Part shown: positions 1 through 10,452 of the stretch, piece by piece
How positions within the stretch are numbered: the first letter of the stretch is position 1
Layout of the letters: every line of letters begins with the position of its first letter
DNA from: Acinetobacter lwoffii
GTDB lineage: Bacteria > Pseudomonadota > Gammaproteobacteria > Pseudomonadales > Moraxellaceae
Assembly: GCF_015602705.1 (NCBI RefSeq)
Contig: NZ_CP059081.1
Location: 877,702-941,701 of the forward strand
Direction of reading: 5' to 3'
Length of the DNA stretch: 64,000 bases
The notes under the pieces: model-generated
Database searches by the model: none
Told to the model about the DNA's origin: nothing
The model's input: the letters and a program-made list of their open reading frames with translations, nothing else
Made by a program: the position numbers and the translations under genes

Positions 1-2
1 CT

Positions 3-545
3 GCAACGCCAAACGTTGCTGAAATCGCTCACATGGTTAACCGTGTACGTGAAACAGTTCCAAATGCGAAACTTGTTTATAACAACTCGCCTTCGTTCAA
101 CTGGACTTTAAACTTCCGTCAACAAGCATATGACCGTTGGGTTGCTGAAGGTAAAGACGTTTCTGCTTACGACCGTGCTAAGTTAATGAGCGCTGAGTAC
201 GATGCAACTGAACTGGCTGCTGAAGCTGACGAAAAAGTTCGTACCTTCCAAGCTGATGCTGCTCGTGAAGCGGGTGTGTTCCATCACTTGATCACACTTC
301 CGACTTACCACACAGCTGCGCTTTCTACTCATGAGCTTGCTCAAGGTTACTTCGGTACTGAAGGTATGTTGGCTTATGTTGCTGGCGTACAACGTAAAGA
401 AATCCGCGGCGGTATCGCATGTGTTAAACACCAAGCAATGGCTGGTTCTGACATCGGTGATGACCACAAAGAAATCTTCGCTGGTGACAATGCATTGAAA
501 GCTGGTGATGATTCTAAAAACACAATGAACCAGTTCAGCGCTTAA
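3..545 (+). CDS. aceA: Isocitrate lyase, C-terminal part (5' end outside window)
   Basis: Only the last 180 codons are present; the reading frame is open from base 3. The protein would cleave isocitrate to glyoxylate and succinate in the glyoxylate shunt, in the cytoplasm. The visible part carries family landmarks: the NNSPSFNW block near the start, the FHLITLPTYH-like segment and the GGIACVKHQ tail. The catalytic KKCGH region must lie upstream of the window. The gene ends in a strong terminator 20 bases after the stop, so it is not expected to read into the RND genes. Identification is by recognised family sequence. Confidence 0.93.
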   Translation, partial: ATPNVAEIAHMVNRVRETVPNAKLVYNNSPSFNWTLNFRQQAYDRWVAEGKDVSAYDRAKLMSAEYDATELAAEADEKVRTFQADAAREAGVFHHLITLPTYHTAALSTHELAQGYFGTEGMLAYVAGVQRKEIRGGIACVKHQAMAGSDIGDDHKEIFAGDNALKAGDDSKNTMNQFSA

Positions 546-564
546 TCCGCTTAATTGATTCACC

Positions 565-592
565 AAAAAACCCTGCATCTGCAGGGTTTTTT
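565..592 (+). terminator. Rho-independent terminator of aceA
   Basis: The stem AAAAAACCCTGC / GCAGGGTTTTTT with a 4-base loop is followed by more T residues. It lies 20 bases downstream of the aceA stop. Confidence 0.9.
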
Positions 593-801
593 GTTTGGAA
601 AAATGCTATTAATAAATAGGGAAGAGCAATCTCAAGAACGTGCTCAAGAGGGATAATCCATAATTTCTCCATGATTGGTTTTTATCGCAGTTTTATGTGT
701 TTAATTCTTGCATTCTAGTGCTATGTCACTGAATATTTGGATATAGCATGCTTATGTTCTGCATCAATTTACCCCTATTTAATTAAAAGTGACCCGGACT
801 T

Positions 802-3800
802 ATGCTGTCTAAATTTTTTATCCACCGCCCGATCTTTGCTGGGGTACTGGCGATTGTTGTCATGGCAATCGGCTTGTTCGCAGTGATGAACCTGCCAGTG
901 GAACGTTATCCGGACATTGCGCCGCCAAGGATAACGGTGGCAGCAACTTATAGCGGTGCTTCTGCAGAAACTGTGGAAGAAAGTGTGACTCAAGTGCTGG
1001 AACAGCAAATCAAAGGCATTGATCATCTGCTGTATTTCAGTTCGAGTAGTGATTCTTCAGGGCGCAGCCGGGTCAGTATTAGCTTTGAAAATGGCACCGA
1101 CCCAGATACCGCACAGGTTCAGGTACAAAATGCGATTAATGGGGTACTAAACCGATTACCGGAAGATGTACAACGCCAAGGCGTTAATGTCTTTAAATCG
1201 CTCGGTGATACCCATATGGTGATCAGCCTGTATGATGAGTCGGGGCGCAGCAACAATATTGAACTTTCCGACTATCTGATGACCCATCTGGAACAGGACA
1301 TTTCCCGGATTGAAGGCATTGGTGAGGTGGATGTTTTTGGTTCACAATATGCGATGCGGATCTGGCTGAATCCGGAAAAATTAAAACAATATAACCTGAT
1401 GCCAAGCGATGTGCGTGTTGCGATTGAAGCCCAGAATACTCAGGTCGCTGCTGGTGCAATTGGTGATCTTCCAGCCATAGATGAGCAATACCTGAATGCC
1501 AAAGTCACCTCCGGTTCACGGCTAAAAACCGTAGAAGAATTCCAGAATATTATTGTCAAATCGGATCGTGCCGGCAGCTTTATTTATTTGAAAGACATTG
1601 CGCGGGTGGAACTGGGTGCTGAAAATTATCAATCTTATAGTACTAATAATGGTTATCCATCGGCTGGTCTGGGTATTTCACTGGCGTCAGGGGCCAATGC
1701 CATTGCCACCTCTAATCTGATTAAAGCTGAAATTGCCCGCATTTCCCAGCAATTGCCTGACGGCTATAAAATTGCTTACCCGCGTGATAATACGCCTTTT
1801 GTACAAGAATCAATTAAAGAAGTGGTCAAAACCCTGATCGAAGCCGTGATTTTGGTCATCATTGTGATGTTCATTTTCTTGCAGAACTGGCGTGCAACTT
1901 TGATTCCTACCGTGACTGTTCCAGTGGTGATTTTGGGTACGATGGCGGTGCTGTATGCACTGGGTATGAGTATCAACACTTTAACCTTATTTGCGCTGGT
2001 TCTGGCGATTGGTCTGTTGGTGGATGATGCGATTGTTGTGGTGGAAAACGTTGAACGATTGATGCATGAAAAGCAACTGTCCGCCAAAGACGCTGCCCTG
2101 GAATCCATGCAGGAAATTAGTGGGGCACTGATCGGGATTACTTTGGTCTTAACCGCAGTCTTTATTCCAATGGCTTTTTTTGGTGGATCGACTGGCGTGA
2201 TCTATCGCCAGTTTTCTATCACTTTGGTTGCGGCCATGTCGCTGTCTTTAATGGTGGCATTGATTCTAACCCCAGCATTGTGCGCGCTTATCCTAAAACC
2301 GAATCCTAAACCGGCAAAATGGGCGTCCTGGTTTAATCAGAAACTGGATCATTTAAAACATCATTATCTGAATTTGTCTAAACTCACGATTCAGCGTCAG
2401 GCGATTTGTCTACTATTGTTTGCTGGATTGATCGGTGTGTTTGCGCTGTTCTATCGTGCTTTGCCGACCAGTTTCTTGCCGAGTGAGGATCAGGGGATCT
2501 TAAGCTTGCAAATCAAATTGCAGGAAGGCGCCCCGATGAAAAATACTATTCAGATCGGAGAGGAAGTCCGTAAGTATTTTCTGGATCAGGAACAAGCCAA
2601 CGTCAATCTAGTGATGATCCGTTATGGGCGAAATTTCTCTGGAACTGGTCAGAATCTGGCGACCGGTTTTGTGGCATTAAAACATTGGGGTGCGCGTTCC
2701 GGTCAGGACAATACTGCACAAGCGATTCGTGAACGGGCTTTGAAGCATTTCCAGAGTAATCGCAATGCACAAATTAACGTGTCCATGCCAGCTTCAGTCA
2801 ATGGTTTGGGACAAACCGATGGTCTGGATTTCTGGATTCGAGATATCAATGGCAATGGCCGGCAATATCTGGAACAACAGTTTAAAGCACTGGAAGCTAG
2901 GGTGGGCAACTATACGAGCTTTGAAAATCTGGGCAAGCGTTCTAATCCTGACAAAGCAGAGCTACGCGTCAATATTGACCAGAAACAGGCCATGGCCAAT
3001 GGCCTGACCCAATCGGCAATCAACAGTACCTTATCCAGCGCCTGGGGCGGCAGTTATATTAATGACTTTATTGATCGTGGCCGGATTAAACGGGTGATTA
3101 TGCAGGGTGATGCTGAATTCCGCTCCAAGCCGGAAGATTTGGCGCAGTGGCATGTACGTAATGACCAGAATCAGATGGTGCCTTTCAGCAACTTCTCGCA
3201 AGTGGGCTGGAGTGGTGGCCCTGAAGTGGTCAACCGCTTTATGGGGTATACCGCATTGCAAATGGAAGCGGATCGGGCCAAAGACAGCAGTTCCGGCCAG
3301 GCCATGCAGGATGTGGAAGCTTTGATTGCCGAGCAGGAGGGAGTCGATGTAGTCTGGAGCGGTCTTTCCTTTGAGGAAAAACAGTCCAATAATCAGGCGA
3401 TCTGGCTGTATCTGATTTCAATTGGTTTTATTTTTCTCTGTCTGGCGGCTTTATATGAAAGCTGGAGCATTCCAACCGCCGTGATGTCAGCTATTCCACT
3501 CGGGATTGGTGGCAATATTATTTTCAGTTATCTGGCTGGTTTCCCGAATGATATCTATTTCCAGATTGCCTTGCTGACCACCATCGGTCTGTCCTGTAAG
3601 AATGCCATTCTGATTGTGGAATTTGCTTCGTTAGCGCAGCAACAAGGCAAATCGGTAGTAGAGGCGGCACTAGAAGGTGCCTCTTTACGCCTACGTCCGA
3701 TCTTGATGACTTCTTTGGCCTTTGGCGCAGGGATTTTACCGTTGGTCTTTGCTACAGGGGCAGGTGCGGTGAGTCGTCAGGAAATTGGGGTGAGTGTATT

Positions 3801-3897
3801 TGGTGGTGTTATTTTTGGAACATTGCTGGTGCTGATTTTTATTCCATTTATGTATGTTTTGATTCGCCAACTCATCATCAAAAAATCGCGTGCTTAA
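802..3897 (+). CDS. RND multidrug efflux transporter permease (AcrB/HAE1 type), copy 1
   Basis: A 1031-residue inner-membrane proton/drug antiporter of the HAE1 RND family. The first transmembrane helix follows MLSKFFIHRPIFAGVL. The paired aspartates of the proton relay are visible at 408-409 in GLLVDDAIVVVEN, and the partner lysine is at 933 in CKNAILIVEF. Two large periplasmic loops have the normal spacing. A second, paralogous RND gene follows after 172 bases. No membrane-fusion or outer-membrane gene lies beside either, so the pump would need partners encoded elsewhere. A terminator after the stop separates the two genes. The substrate cannot be inferred; a named orthologue such as AbeD is possible but unproven. 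Confidence 0.9.
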   Translation: MLSKFFIHRPIFAGVLAIVVMAIGLFAVMNLPVERYPDIAPPRITVAATYSGASAETVEESVTQVLEQQIKGIDHLLYFSSSSDSSGRSRVSISFENGTDPDTAQVQVQNAINGVLNRLPEDVQRQGVNVFKSLGDTHMVISLYDESGRSNNIELSDYLMTHLEQDISRIEGIGEVDVFGSQYAMRIWLNPEKLKQYNLMPSDVRVAIEAQNTQVAAGAIGDLPAIDEQYLNAKVTSGSRLKTVEEFQNIIVKSDRAGSFIYLKDIARVELGAENYQSYSTNNGYPSAGLGISLASGANAIATSNLIKAEIARISQQLPDGYKIAYPRDNTPFVQESIKEVVKTLIEAVILVIIVMFIFLQNWRATLIPTVTVPVVILGTMAVLYALGMSINTLTLFALVLAIGLLVDDAIVVVENVERLMHEKQLSAKDAALESMQEISGALIGITLVLTAVFIPMAFFGGSTGVIYRQFSITLVAAMSLSLMVALILTPALCALILKPNPKPAKWASWFNQKLDHLKHHYLNLSKLTIQRQAICLLLFAGLIGVFALFYRALPTSFLPSEDQGILSLQIKLQEGAPMKNTIQIGEEVRKYFLDQEQANVNLVMIRYGRNFSGTGQNLATGFVALKHWGARSGQDNTAQAIRERALKHFQSNRNAQINVSMPASVNGLGQTDGLDFWIRDINGNGRQYLEQQFKALEARVGNYTSFENLGKRSNPDKAELRVNIDQKQAMANGLTQSAINSTLSSAWGGSYINDFIDRGRIKRVIMQGDAEFRSKPEDLAQWHVRNDQNQMVPFSNFSQVGWSGGPEVVNRFMGYTALQMEADRAKDSSSGQAMQDVEALIAEQEGVDVVWSGLSFEEKQSNNQAIWLYLISIGFIFLCLAALYESWSIPTAVMSAIPLGIGGNIIFSYLAGFPNDIYFQIALLTTIGLSCKNAILIVEFASLAQQQGKSVVEAALEGASLRLRPILMTSLAFGAGILPLVFATGAGAVSRQEIGVSVFGGVIFGTLLVLIFIPFMYVLIRQLIIKKSRA

Positions 3898-3920
3898 AAC
3901 AAGGGAAAACTGTAGAGCTG

Positions 3921-3950
3921 AAAAATCCTCGTTTATACGGGGATTTTTTT
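3921..3950 (+). terminator. Terminator between the two RND genes
   Basis: AAAAATCCTCG and CGGGGATTTTT form a stem with one G-T pair and the sequence ends in seven T residues, 23 bases after the first RND stop. Confidence 0.8.
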
Positions 3951-4069
3951 ATCCTTAAGATTAATCCAATGGCTGGTTGAGTCTGCAGTATGGTGTGAAA
4001 ATTGCTATAGAAATCATCTATTCATAGAAGAATGCGTCGTGAGAATGCATCTGATGGAGATTTTTATTC

Positions 4070-7000
4070 ATGTTGTCACGCTTTTTTATTTATCGACCTA
4101 AATTTGCAGCCGTCATCGCCATTATCATGATGGTATTAGGAATTTTTGCACTGCAAAAAATTCCGATTGAGCATATGCCGAATATGGATACACCTGCGTT
4201 AGGGGTTTCTGCGGGGTATCGTGGTGCATCTGCGGAAACCGTTGAGCAATCGGTCACGCAAATTTTAGAACAAGCGGTGAAAGGCATTGAAGGTTTGGAA
4301 AGCTTTCAGTCCAACAGTAGCGTGGGACGTGCAAATCTGACACTGTCGTTTGAGCAAGGAGTAGATCTCGATCAGGCACTGTTGCAAGTGCAAAATGCGG
4401 TCAATGGTGTGCTAAGTCGATTGCCTGAAGAAACCCAGCAAAATGGAGTGGCTGTTTATAAACAAGGTTATGATCAATTTGCATTACTGAGTTTATATGA
4501 TGAATCAGGGAAGGCGACACCTACAGAGCTTGCTGACTATTTAATGGTGCATGTTGAACCGCGTTTTTCCCGTATTGACGGGATGGGTGAGGTGGAGCTT
4601 TATGGCGCAGGCTATGCGATGCGCATTTGGCTCAATCCACATAAACTGCGCCAATTTAATCTGATGCCGAGTGATATTCGCAATGCAGTCGAGGCACAAA
4701 ATGCACCACTTGTGTCTGGTTCTATTGGTGGATTACCGACAGCACAAGATCAATACATGAATGCTAAGGTCAGTGCGGATTCACGTTTAAGTAGCATTGA
4801 TGAATTTGAAAAAATTATTGTGAAAACAACAGATTCTGGTTCGGTCCTGTATTTGAAAGATGTCGCACGTGTTGAATTAGGGGCAGAAAGTTATAATCAT
4901 TTAAATTATACCAACGGTCATTTATCCGCTGCATTATCGATTCAATTGGCACCACGGAGTAATGCCATTGCGGTTTCAGAGGAGATGCAAACGGTATTGA
5001 AAAATGCCCAAGCCAATTTGCCTGCACATTATCAATTGCGTATGACCATGGACAAAACCCCATTTATTACCAGTTCAATTGAACAAGTCGCGAAAACTCT
5101 GGTTGAAGCGATGGTACTGGTAGTCTTGGTGATGTTTATCTTCCTGCAAAACTGGCGCGCCACTATTATTCCTGCAGTCACGATTCCGATTGTAGTTTTA
5201 GCCACATTTGCGGTGCTGTATGTACTGGGAATGAGCTTAAACAGTTTTACCTTGTTTGCCCTGATTTTGGCGATTGGCCTGTTGGTCGATGATGCCATTG
5301 TGGTCGTGGAAAACATTGAACGTTTGATGCATGAAGAACATTTGGATGCTCAGGCTGCAGCTTTAAAGTCAATGAAGGAAATTAGCGGTGCATTGATCGG
5401 GATTACTCTGGTCTTAACTGCTGTATTTATTCCCATGGCATTTTTTGGCAGTATGACAGGGGTCATCTATCGTCAGTTTTCCATCACGTTGGTCGTGGCA
5501 ATGCTACTTTCTTTATTGGTGGCACTTATCATCACCCCTACATTTGCAGCGCAAATGCTAAAGCGTCAACCACATCAACCAAAATGGGCACAGCGTTTTA
5601 ATCGTGGCATGGATAAGCTCACCATGCATTACCAAAAGCTTTCTGCACGTAGCATGCAGTTTAAAATGACGATGTTGGCTGTATTTAGTATATGTGTTTT
5701 AGGCTTTGGCTGGCTTTATAAAACCTTGCCCGAAGGGCTGATGCCAACGGAAGATATGGGCTTTGTCATGGGTCAAATTGTGATGCCAGGCAATGCACCA
5801 CGTTCTGAGATAGAAAAAGTCGGGCGTGAAGTCCAAGACTATTTAATGCAGCATGAATCTGAGCGCATCCAAAGCATTGGGATTTGGTATAGCGGAAACA
5901 ATGTTGGGGTTGGGCCTTATCGTGGTCAGCTCTTTGTCGTATTAAAGGACTGGGCAGCGCGTAAAAATCCTGAAGATACCGTCTTTGCTATTGTAGATCG
6001 TGCACAAAAGCACTTTGCCAATCATGCCAATGCCCAGATTTTCTTTATGGCGCCTTCTATGTCTAGTAATGGACGTGTGGTCGACTTTTGGTTACAAGAT
6101 TTAGATTCACGGGGCAGCGAGTTTTTACAGCAATCCTTCTCTGAGATTGAAACCCGTGCCAAAGCAAAATCATCGATTGAATATTTACAACTTGATGTAC
6201 CCAAAGAAAGTGCCGAGCTGAATATTAAACTGGATATAGAACGTTTACTCAAATATGCCGTACCTCAGCAAAGTTTTAACAGTACGTTGGCTGCGGCTTG
6301 GAGTGGTACCTATATCAATGACTTTATTGATCGTGGACAAATCAAACGGGTCATCATGCAAGGCGAAGCGGAGTTCCGTTCTAAACCTGAAGATTTGGCA
6401 CATTGGCATGTCCGCAATAGCACAGGCGAAATGTTATCGTTTAATCAATTCACTACGCTAAATTGGCAAGGTGGACCGAATAGTATCAATCGTTATATGG
6501 GCTATAACGCCGTGCCTGTATATGCAGGTATTCCCAAAGATCAATTTTCGAGTCAAACCATGCAAGATGTCGAAGCTTTAGTCGATGAACAAGACGGAGT
6601 AAATTTGGCCTGGAGTGGAGCCGCCTTAGAAGAAAAACGTAGCAGTGGGCAAGCTATTTTCTTGTATCTAATTTCGATTGCCTTTATTTTCTTATGTTTA
6701 ACGGCACTCTATGAAAGCTGGACGATTCCTGCTGTGGTGTTGACCGCGATTCCTCTGGGCGTGGGAGGAAGTATTCTGTTCTGTGTCTGGTTTGGTTTTG
6801 CGAACGATATTTACTTTCATATCGCCTTGCTGACGACTATCGGTCTGTCCTGTAAAAATGCAATTTTGATTGTAGAGTTTGCTGCACAAGCAGAGCGGGC
6901 AGGTCATACTCCGGTTCAGGCCGCGATAATGGCTGCGGGCTTACGCTTGCGTCCTATTGTCATGACTTCCATTGCATTTGCATCGGGCGTACTACCTTTG

Positions 7001-7198
7001 ATGTTTGCCACAGGTGTCAGTGCAATCAGCCGGCAGGAGATTGGCAGTAGTGTTTTTGGCGGGGTACTATTTGCTACTGTCCTGGTACTGCTGTTTATTC
7101 CCTTTATGTATGTATTGATCCGTAGTCTGATGATTAAAAAAACGGTTTCTAAATCAGTGGTGATAGAGTATCCATCTTTAGAAAGTGAACAAGCCTGA
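4070..7198 (+). CDS. RND multidrug efflux transporter permease (AcrB/HAE1 type), copy 2
   Basis: A 1042-residue paralogue of the preceding gene with the same architecture. The proton-relay aspartates are at 407-408 (GLLVDDAIVVVEN) and the partner lysine is at 929 (CKNAILIVEF). The start ATG follows a GATGGAGA ribosome-binding stretch. The pair share long identical blocks, such as the SGALIGITLVLTAVFIPMAFFG region and INDFIDRG, but differ in the periplasmic porter loops. This suggests an old duplication with specialised substrates or heterotrimer formation; the last point is inference. No periplasmic adaptor or outer-membrane channel gene is adjacent. The C-terminal tail after the last helix is longer than in copy 1. 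Confidence 0.9.
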   Translation: MLSRFFIYRPKFAAVIAIIMMVLGIFALQKIPIEHMPNMDTPALGVSAGYRGASAETVEQSVTQILEQAVKGIEGLESFQSNSSVGRANLTLSFEQGVDLDQALLQVQNAVNGVLSRLPEETQQNGVAVYKQGYDQFALLSLYDESGKATPTELADYLMVHVEPRFSRIDGMGEVELYGAGYAMRIWLNPHKLRQFNLMPSDIRNAVEAQNAPLVSGSIGGLPTAQDQYMNAKVSADSRLSSIDEFEKIIVKTTDSGSVLYLKDVARVELGAESYNHLNYTNGHLSAALSIQLAPRSNAIAVSEEMQTVLKNAQANLPAHYQLRMTMDKTPFITSSIEQVAKTLVEAMVLVVLVMFIFLQNWRATIIPAVTIPIVVLATFAVLYVLGMSLNSFTLFALILAIGLLVDDAIVVVENIERLMHEEHLDAQAAALKSMKEISGALIGITLVLTAVFIPMAFFGSMTGVIYRQFSITLVVAMLLSLLVALIITPTFAAQMLKRQPHQPKWAQRFNRGMDKLTMHYQKLSARSMQFKMTMLAVFSICVLGFGWLYKTLPEGLMPTEDMGFVMGQIVMPGNAPRSEIEKVGREVQDYLMQHESERIQSIGIWYSGNNVGVGPYRGQLFVVLKDWAARKNPEDTVFAIVDRAQKHFANHANAQIFFMAPSMSSNGRVVDFWLQDLDSRGSEFLQQSFSEIETRAKAKSSIEYLQLDVPKESAELNIKLDIERLLKYAVPQQSFNSTLAAAWSGTYINDFIDRGQIKRVIMQGEAEFRSKPEDLAHWHVRNSTGEMLSFNQFTTLNWQGGPNSINRYMGYNAVPVYAGIPKDQFSSQTMQDVEALVDEQDGVNLAWSGAALEEKRSSGQAIFLYLISIAFIFLCLTALYESWTIPAVVLTAIPLGVGGSILFCVWFGFANDIYFHIALLTTIGLSCKNAILIVEFAAQAERAGHTPVQAAIMAAGLRLRPIVMTSIAFASGVLPLMFATGVSAISRQEIGSSVFGGVLFATVLVLLFIPFMYVLIRSLMIKKTVSKSVVIEYPSLESEQA

Positions 7199-7215
7199 CT
7201 CAGTCAGGCTTTTTT
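7192..7215 (+). terminator. Terminator of second RND gene
   Basis: AGCCTGACT/AGTCAGGCT stem followed by six T residues. The left arm overlaps the last codons and the stop of the RND gene. Confidence 0.85.
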
Positions 7216-7334
7216 ATGGCTAAATATCGAGGAATTGATTTATACAAAAAATATCGTCATATTGCAGCATGATCATTAAAATTATTCACATGAAAAAATT
7301 AGGATACATAGGGATCAGGACAAACCTCTCTTGA

Positions 7335-8702
7335 ATGCCAGACTTTTATAATGAGCTGCTTATGCCGACAATTTCAGAAAAAATCCAGCATATCCAACAA
7401 CAATTACATTCTGAAAATCACGACATCGCTGTAGGCTTACTCAATCAGCTGAATGTCGCCGATCAGGCGCGCATTTTAAGTCGTTTAGATGCTCGGCAAC
7501 AGGCCCGAATTTTAAGGGAACTGAGTGAACCGAGCTTGGTCTATGCTTTTATGCCCCTAGGGCAACAGTTAAACGTGGCACAGCACTTATCTATTTCAGA
7601 ACTTGTTCCCATTCTGGACGCAATGCCTTCTGATGATTTTGTCGATATTTATAAGCAGTTTTCGCCGCCGCTACAGCTGCAATTGATGAGTGCATTATCT
7701 GAAGAATCCCAGCAAACCCTCAAAGATCTGGCCATCTATCCGGAAGGTACAGCGGGTGCCATGATGAGCTCAAGTTTTGTGACGCTCTCATCCGATTTAA
7801 CCATGGATGAAGCGATACAGGCTTTACGTGTAGTGGCCGCGGGGCAGGAAACCCTGTATCTGATTTATATTGTCGATGCAGAAAAACGGCTGATCGGTGT
7901 GATTTCCCTAAGGCAGATCATACAGGCCTTACCTGAGCTGAGCATTGCCGAGGTAATGCAACGCGAAGTGATTTCTGCTCAGGTAACAGATGATCAGGAA
8001 ATTGTAGCTCGAGCCTTGGTCTATTATGATTTTATTGCTCTGCCTGTGGTTGATGCACAGCAAAAACTCTTAGGAATTGTTACTTATGACGATGCTATGG
8101 ACATTGTCGAAGCCGAAACCACTGAAGATATTTTAAAGTCGGGTGCAGTGACACCGTTGACTGAATTGAGCCTTAAAACTGCCCCGATTTTGACCCTGTA
8201 TCAGAAGCGGGTCTTTTGGCTGGTCATTCTGGTTTTTGGCAGTCTGCTCTCGGGAATCGGCATTGCACACTTTGAAGAGATCATTGCCGCACATATCGTG
8301 TTGGTATTTTTCTTACCGCTTTTGGTGGGGAGTGGCGGGAATGCCGGTTCGCAATCAGCCACCTTGATGGTGCGTGCCTTGGCCACAGGCGATGTCGAGT
8401 TCAAGGACTGGTTTAACCTGCTTAGTCGTGAATCGCTGGTGGCACTATGTTTAGGTGGCACCATGGCGATTGCTGTATCCATTCTGGGTTATATTCGGGG
8501 AGATATTATGGTGGCAGTGGTGCTGGCCATCAGTATGCTCGGAATTGTGTTGATGGGCTGTCTGATCGGCATGAGTCTGCCTTTTATTTTAAATAAACTC
8601 AAACTTGATCCTGCCAGTGCTTCGGCGCCGTTGGTGACTTCCATCTGCGATGCTACCGGTGTAATTCTGTATTTATTCGTTGCTTCCAAATTATTGTTTT
8701 AA
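7335..8702 (+). CDS. mgtE: Magnesium transporter MgtE
   Basis: A 455-residue inner-membrane Mg2+ channel. The order is the N-terminal MgtE_N helical domain (about 1-130), two CBS domains (about 135-260) and the C-terminal membrane domain (from about 290). The pore-family block GSGGNAGSQSAT is at about 332-343. CBS and N domains act as the Mg2+ sensor in the characterised family. The start is uncertain: ATG at 7335 gives nine extra residues compared with an in-frame ATG at 7362, and neither has a strong ribosome-binding site. The leader of about 120 bases shows no M-box that I could recognise. It stands alone between a terminator and the DUF4112 gene. Confidence 0.93.
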   Translation: MPDFYNELLMPTISEKIQHIQQQLHSENHDIAVGLLNQLNVADQARILSRLDARQQARILRELSEPSLVYAFMPLGQQLNVAQHLSISELVPILDAMPSDDFVDIYKQFSPPLQLQLMSALSEESQQTLKDLAIYPEGTAGAMMSSSFVTLSSDLTMDEAIQALRVVAAGQETLYLIYIVDAEKRLIGVISLRQIIQALPELSIAEVMQREVISAQVTDDQEIVARALVYYDFIALPVVDAQQKLLGIVTYDDAMDIVEAETTEDILKSGAVTPLTELSLKTAPILTLYQKRVFWLVILVFGSLLSGIGIAHFEEIIAAHIVLVFFLPLLVGSGGNAGSQSATLMVRALATGDVEFKDWFNLLSRESLVALCLGGTMAIAVSILGYIRGDIMVAVVLAISMLGIVLMGCLIGMSLPFILNKLKLDPASASAPLVTSICDATGVILYLFVASKLLF

Positions 8703-8776
8703 TTCACAGATTGATACATCAGCGTAGAAAAAATACTTTATGCTCAAGAAAATCAGCATTATTTCTGGAATAACCT

Positions 8777-9358
8777 ATGCCTGAGCCTGAACAAAAACCA
8801 AAACTAAGTCAACAAGAGGTGATACGTCTGGAACGTGATCTGGCCAAGTTTGCCAATATGATGGATTCAGTGGTACGTATTCCTTTTACCAAGCAAGGGG
8901 TGGGAGCAGACGCGGCTTTAAGTACAATTCCGGTTGCTGGAGATATTGCCGGTTTTGTATTGACCTGTTATGCCATTCATAAGGCCAAACAGATCGGGGT
9001 GCCGGGTGCCAAACTCAATCCGGTGATGAAGATGGCGGCGATCGATGCGGTAGTAGGATTTATTCCGGTGGCGGGCACGGTCTTTGATATTTTTATTCGG
9101 CCCAGTCGCAAGGCGCTCGATGTCGTGCACTTGCATATTCGTGAGGAATATCAGATTAGCAGTGACCGGCATGTGGTGCATCCATTTTTGCATGAAAGTC
9201 TGGAGCGCAAACAACAGCAATCTGCATTCTGGCGCAATCCCGTGGTGGCCTGGATCTGGATTCATATCCCCGATATTTTAGGTACTTTATTCCTGATTTT
9301 ATTTATCTTCGCGATCGGGTGGGGTGCTATGGCGCTGTATCAATGGTTCAGCCAATGA
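8777..9358 (+). CDS. DUF4112 domain-containing membrane protein
   Basis: A 193-residue protein of unknown function. The DUF4112 core spans about residues 25-125, with two similar hydrophobic blocks each containing a STIPVAGD- or GFIPVAGT-like motif, which looks like an internal repeat. A further hydrophobic segment lies near 168-190. It is 74 bases downstream of mgtE in the same direction with no strong terminator between, so co-transcription is possible. GGAA at 8768 serves as the ribosome-binding site. No enzymatic motif is seen. Confidence 0.85.
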   Translation: MPEPEQKPKLSQQEVIRLERDLAKFANMMDSVVRIPFTKQGVGADAALSTIPVAGDIAGFVLTCYAIHKAKQIGVPGAKLNPVMKMAAIDAVVGFIPVAGTVFDIFIRPSRKALDVVHLHIREEYQISSDRHVVHPFLHESLERKQQQSAFWRNPVVAWIWIHIPDILGTLFLILFIFAIGWGAMALYQWFSQ

Positions 9359-9390
9359 TAGGTCAGCTAAAGAATAATTAAATCCAATAA

Positions 9391-9417
9391 AAAAAGCCTG
9401 CAATTGCAGGCTCTTTT
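9391..9417. terminator. Bidirectional terminator between DUF4112 gene and htpX
   Basis: AGCCTGCA/TGCAGGCT hairpin with A-tract on the left and T-tract on the right, placed between two convergent genes. Confidence 0.85.
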
Positions 9418-9439
9418 TGAATCAAAACTAAAGTTTTAC

Positions 9440-10345
9440 TTAAGCACAATCAAGTTGTTGCAATGCAGCGACACGTTGTTCGATGCTTGGATGCGTCTGG
9501 AACAATGCAGCAAGGCTAAAGCCTTCTTCTTTACCCGCAGAAATCGCAAATGCTTTCATTTCTTTCGGCATGGCATCTGGCATTTCAGATTCTGCCTGTA
9601 AGCGCAGTAATGCTGAAATCATAGCTTGTTTACCTGCCAGACGTGCGCCTGCTTCATCAGCACGGTATTCACGGTGACGAGAGAACCACATCACAATCGA
9701 CGATGCCAAGATACCGAACACGATATCCAGTACAATAGTAATCACGAAATAGGCAATACCCGGGGCTTCACCTTCTTCACGACCAAAGACATTGCGGTCA
9801 ATAAAATCACCTGCGACACGTGCGAAGAACATCACGAAGGCGTTCACAACACCTTGGATTAGTGCCAGAGTGACCATGTCACCATTGGCGACATGACCAA
9901 TCTCATGCGCCAATACTGCACGAAGTTCGTCTTTGTTCATACGCTCAAGCAAGCCAGTTGATACCGCAACGAGAGCATCATTTTTGTTCCAGCCGGTGGC
10001 AAAGGCATTCGACTGGTAAGAGGGGAAAATACCCACTTCCGGCATTTTAATGCCTGCACGCTGAGAAAGTTGTGCAACTTCTTGGAGCAACCAGGCTTCA
10101 GCTTGGTTACGAGGTGCATTCGGGTCAATCAGTTCAGTACCCGTGGTCTTTTTCGCCATCCATTTAGACATGAACAGGGAAATCATTGAGCCGACCATAC
10201 CGAACACAAAACAGATGACCAACAGGTTGCCTAGATTCAAGCCACCTGCGCCATGGTAACTACCGACACCGAAGAGTGACAAGATAATGCCAGCTACAAC
10301 CAGTACCGCGAGGTTGGTTAGCAAGAACAAACCAATCCGCATCAT
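9440..10345 (-). CDS. htpX: Protease HtpX, zinc metalloprotease
   Basis: A 301-residue inner-membrane M48 peptidase that degrades misfolded membrane proteins in the known family. The HEXXH zinc motif is HEIGH at 147-151 and the third ligand Glu226 sits in [10 protein letters not shown]. Two N-terminal transmembrane helices (about 5-25 and 38-58) and two more between 160 and 220 match HtpX. The start has two consecutive ATG codons with AGAGGA about eight bases upstream. The adjacent gene on the same strand upstream is a lytic transglycosylase, 176 bases away. Length matches the family. Confidence 0.95.
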   Translation of the reverse strand: MMRIGLFLLTNLAVLVVAGIILSLFGVGSYHGAGGLNLGNLLVICFVFGMVGSMISLFMSKWMAKKTTGTELIDPNAPRNQAEAWLLQEVAQLSQRAGIKMPEVGIFPSYQSNAFATGWNKNDALVAVSTGLLERMNKDELRAVLAHEIGHVANGDMVTLALIQGVVNAFVMFFARVAGDFIDRNVFGREEGEAPGIAYFVITIVLDIVFGILASSIVMWFSRHREYRADEAGARLAGKQAMISALLRLQAESEMPDAMPKEMKAFAISAGKEEGFSLAALFQTHPSIEQRVAALQQLDCA

Positions 10346-10452
10346 TGAGAAATCCTCTTATTACAGAAAAATAATCTGATTATTAAATGTAAATCATTGA
10401 AATCAATATGCGGTGAAATTGAGAAGAATTCAAGGAAAAAATAGCATTTGGC

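Noticed and set aside
7216..7334. Magnesium riboswitch (M-box) in the mgtE leader
   Set aside because: The leader is short and lacks the conserved M-box blocks.
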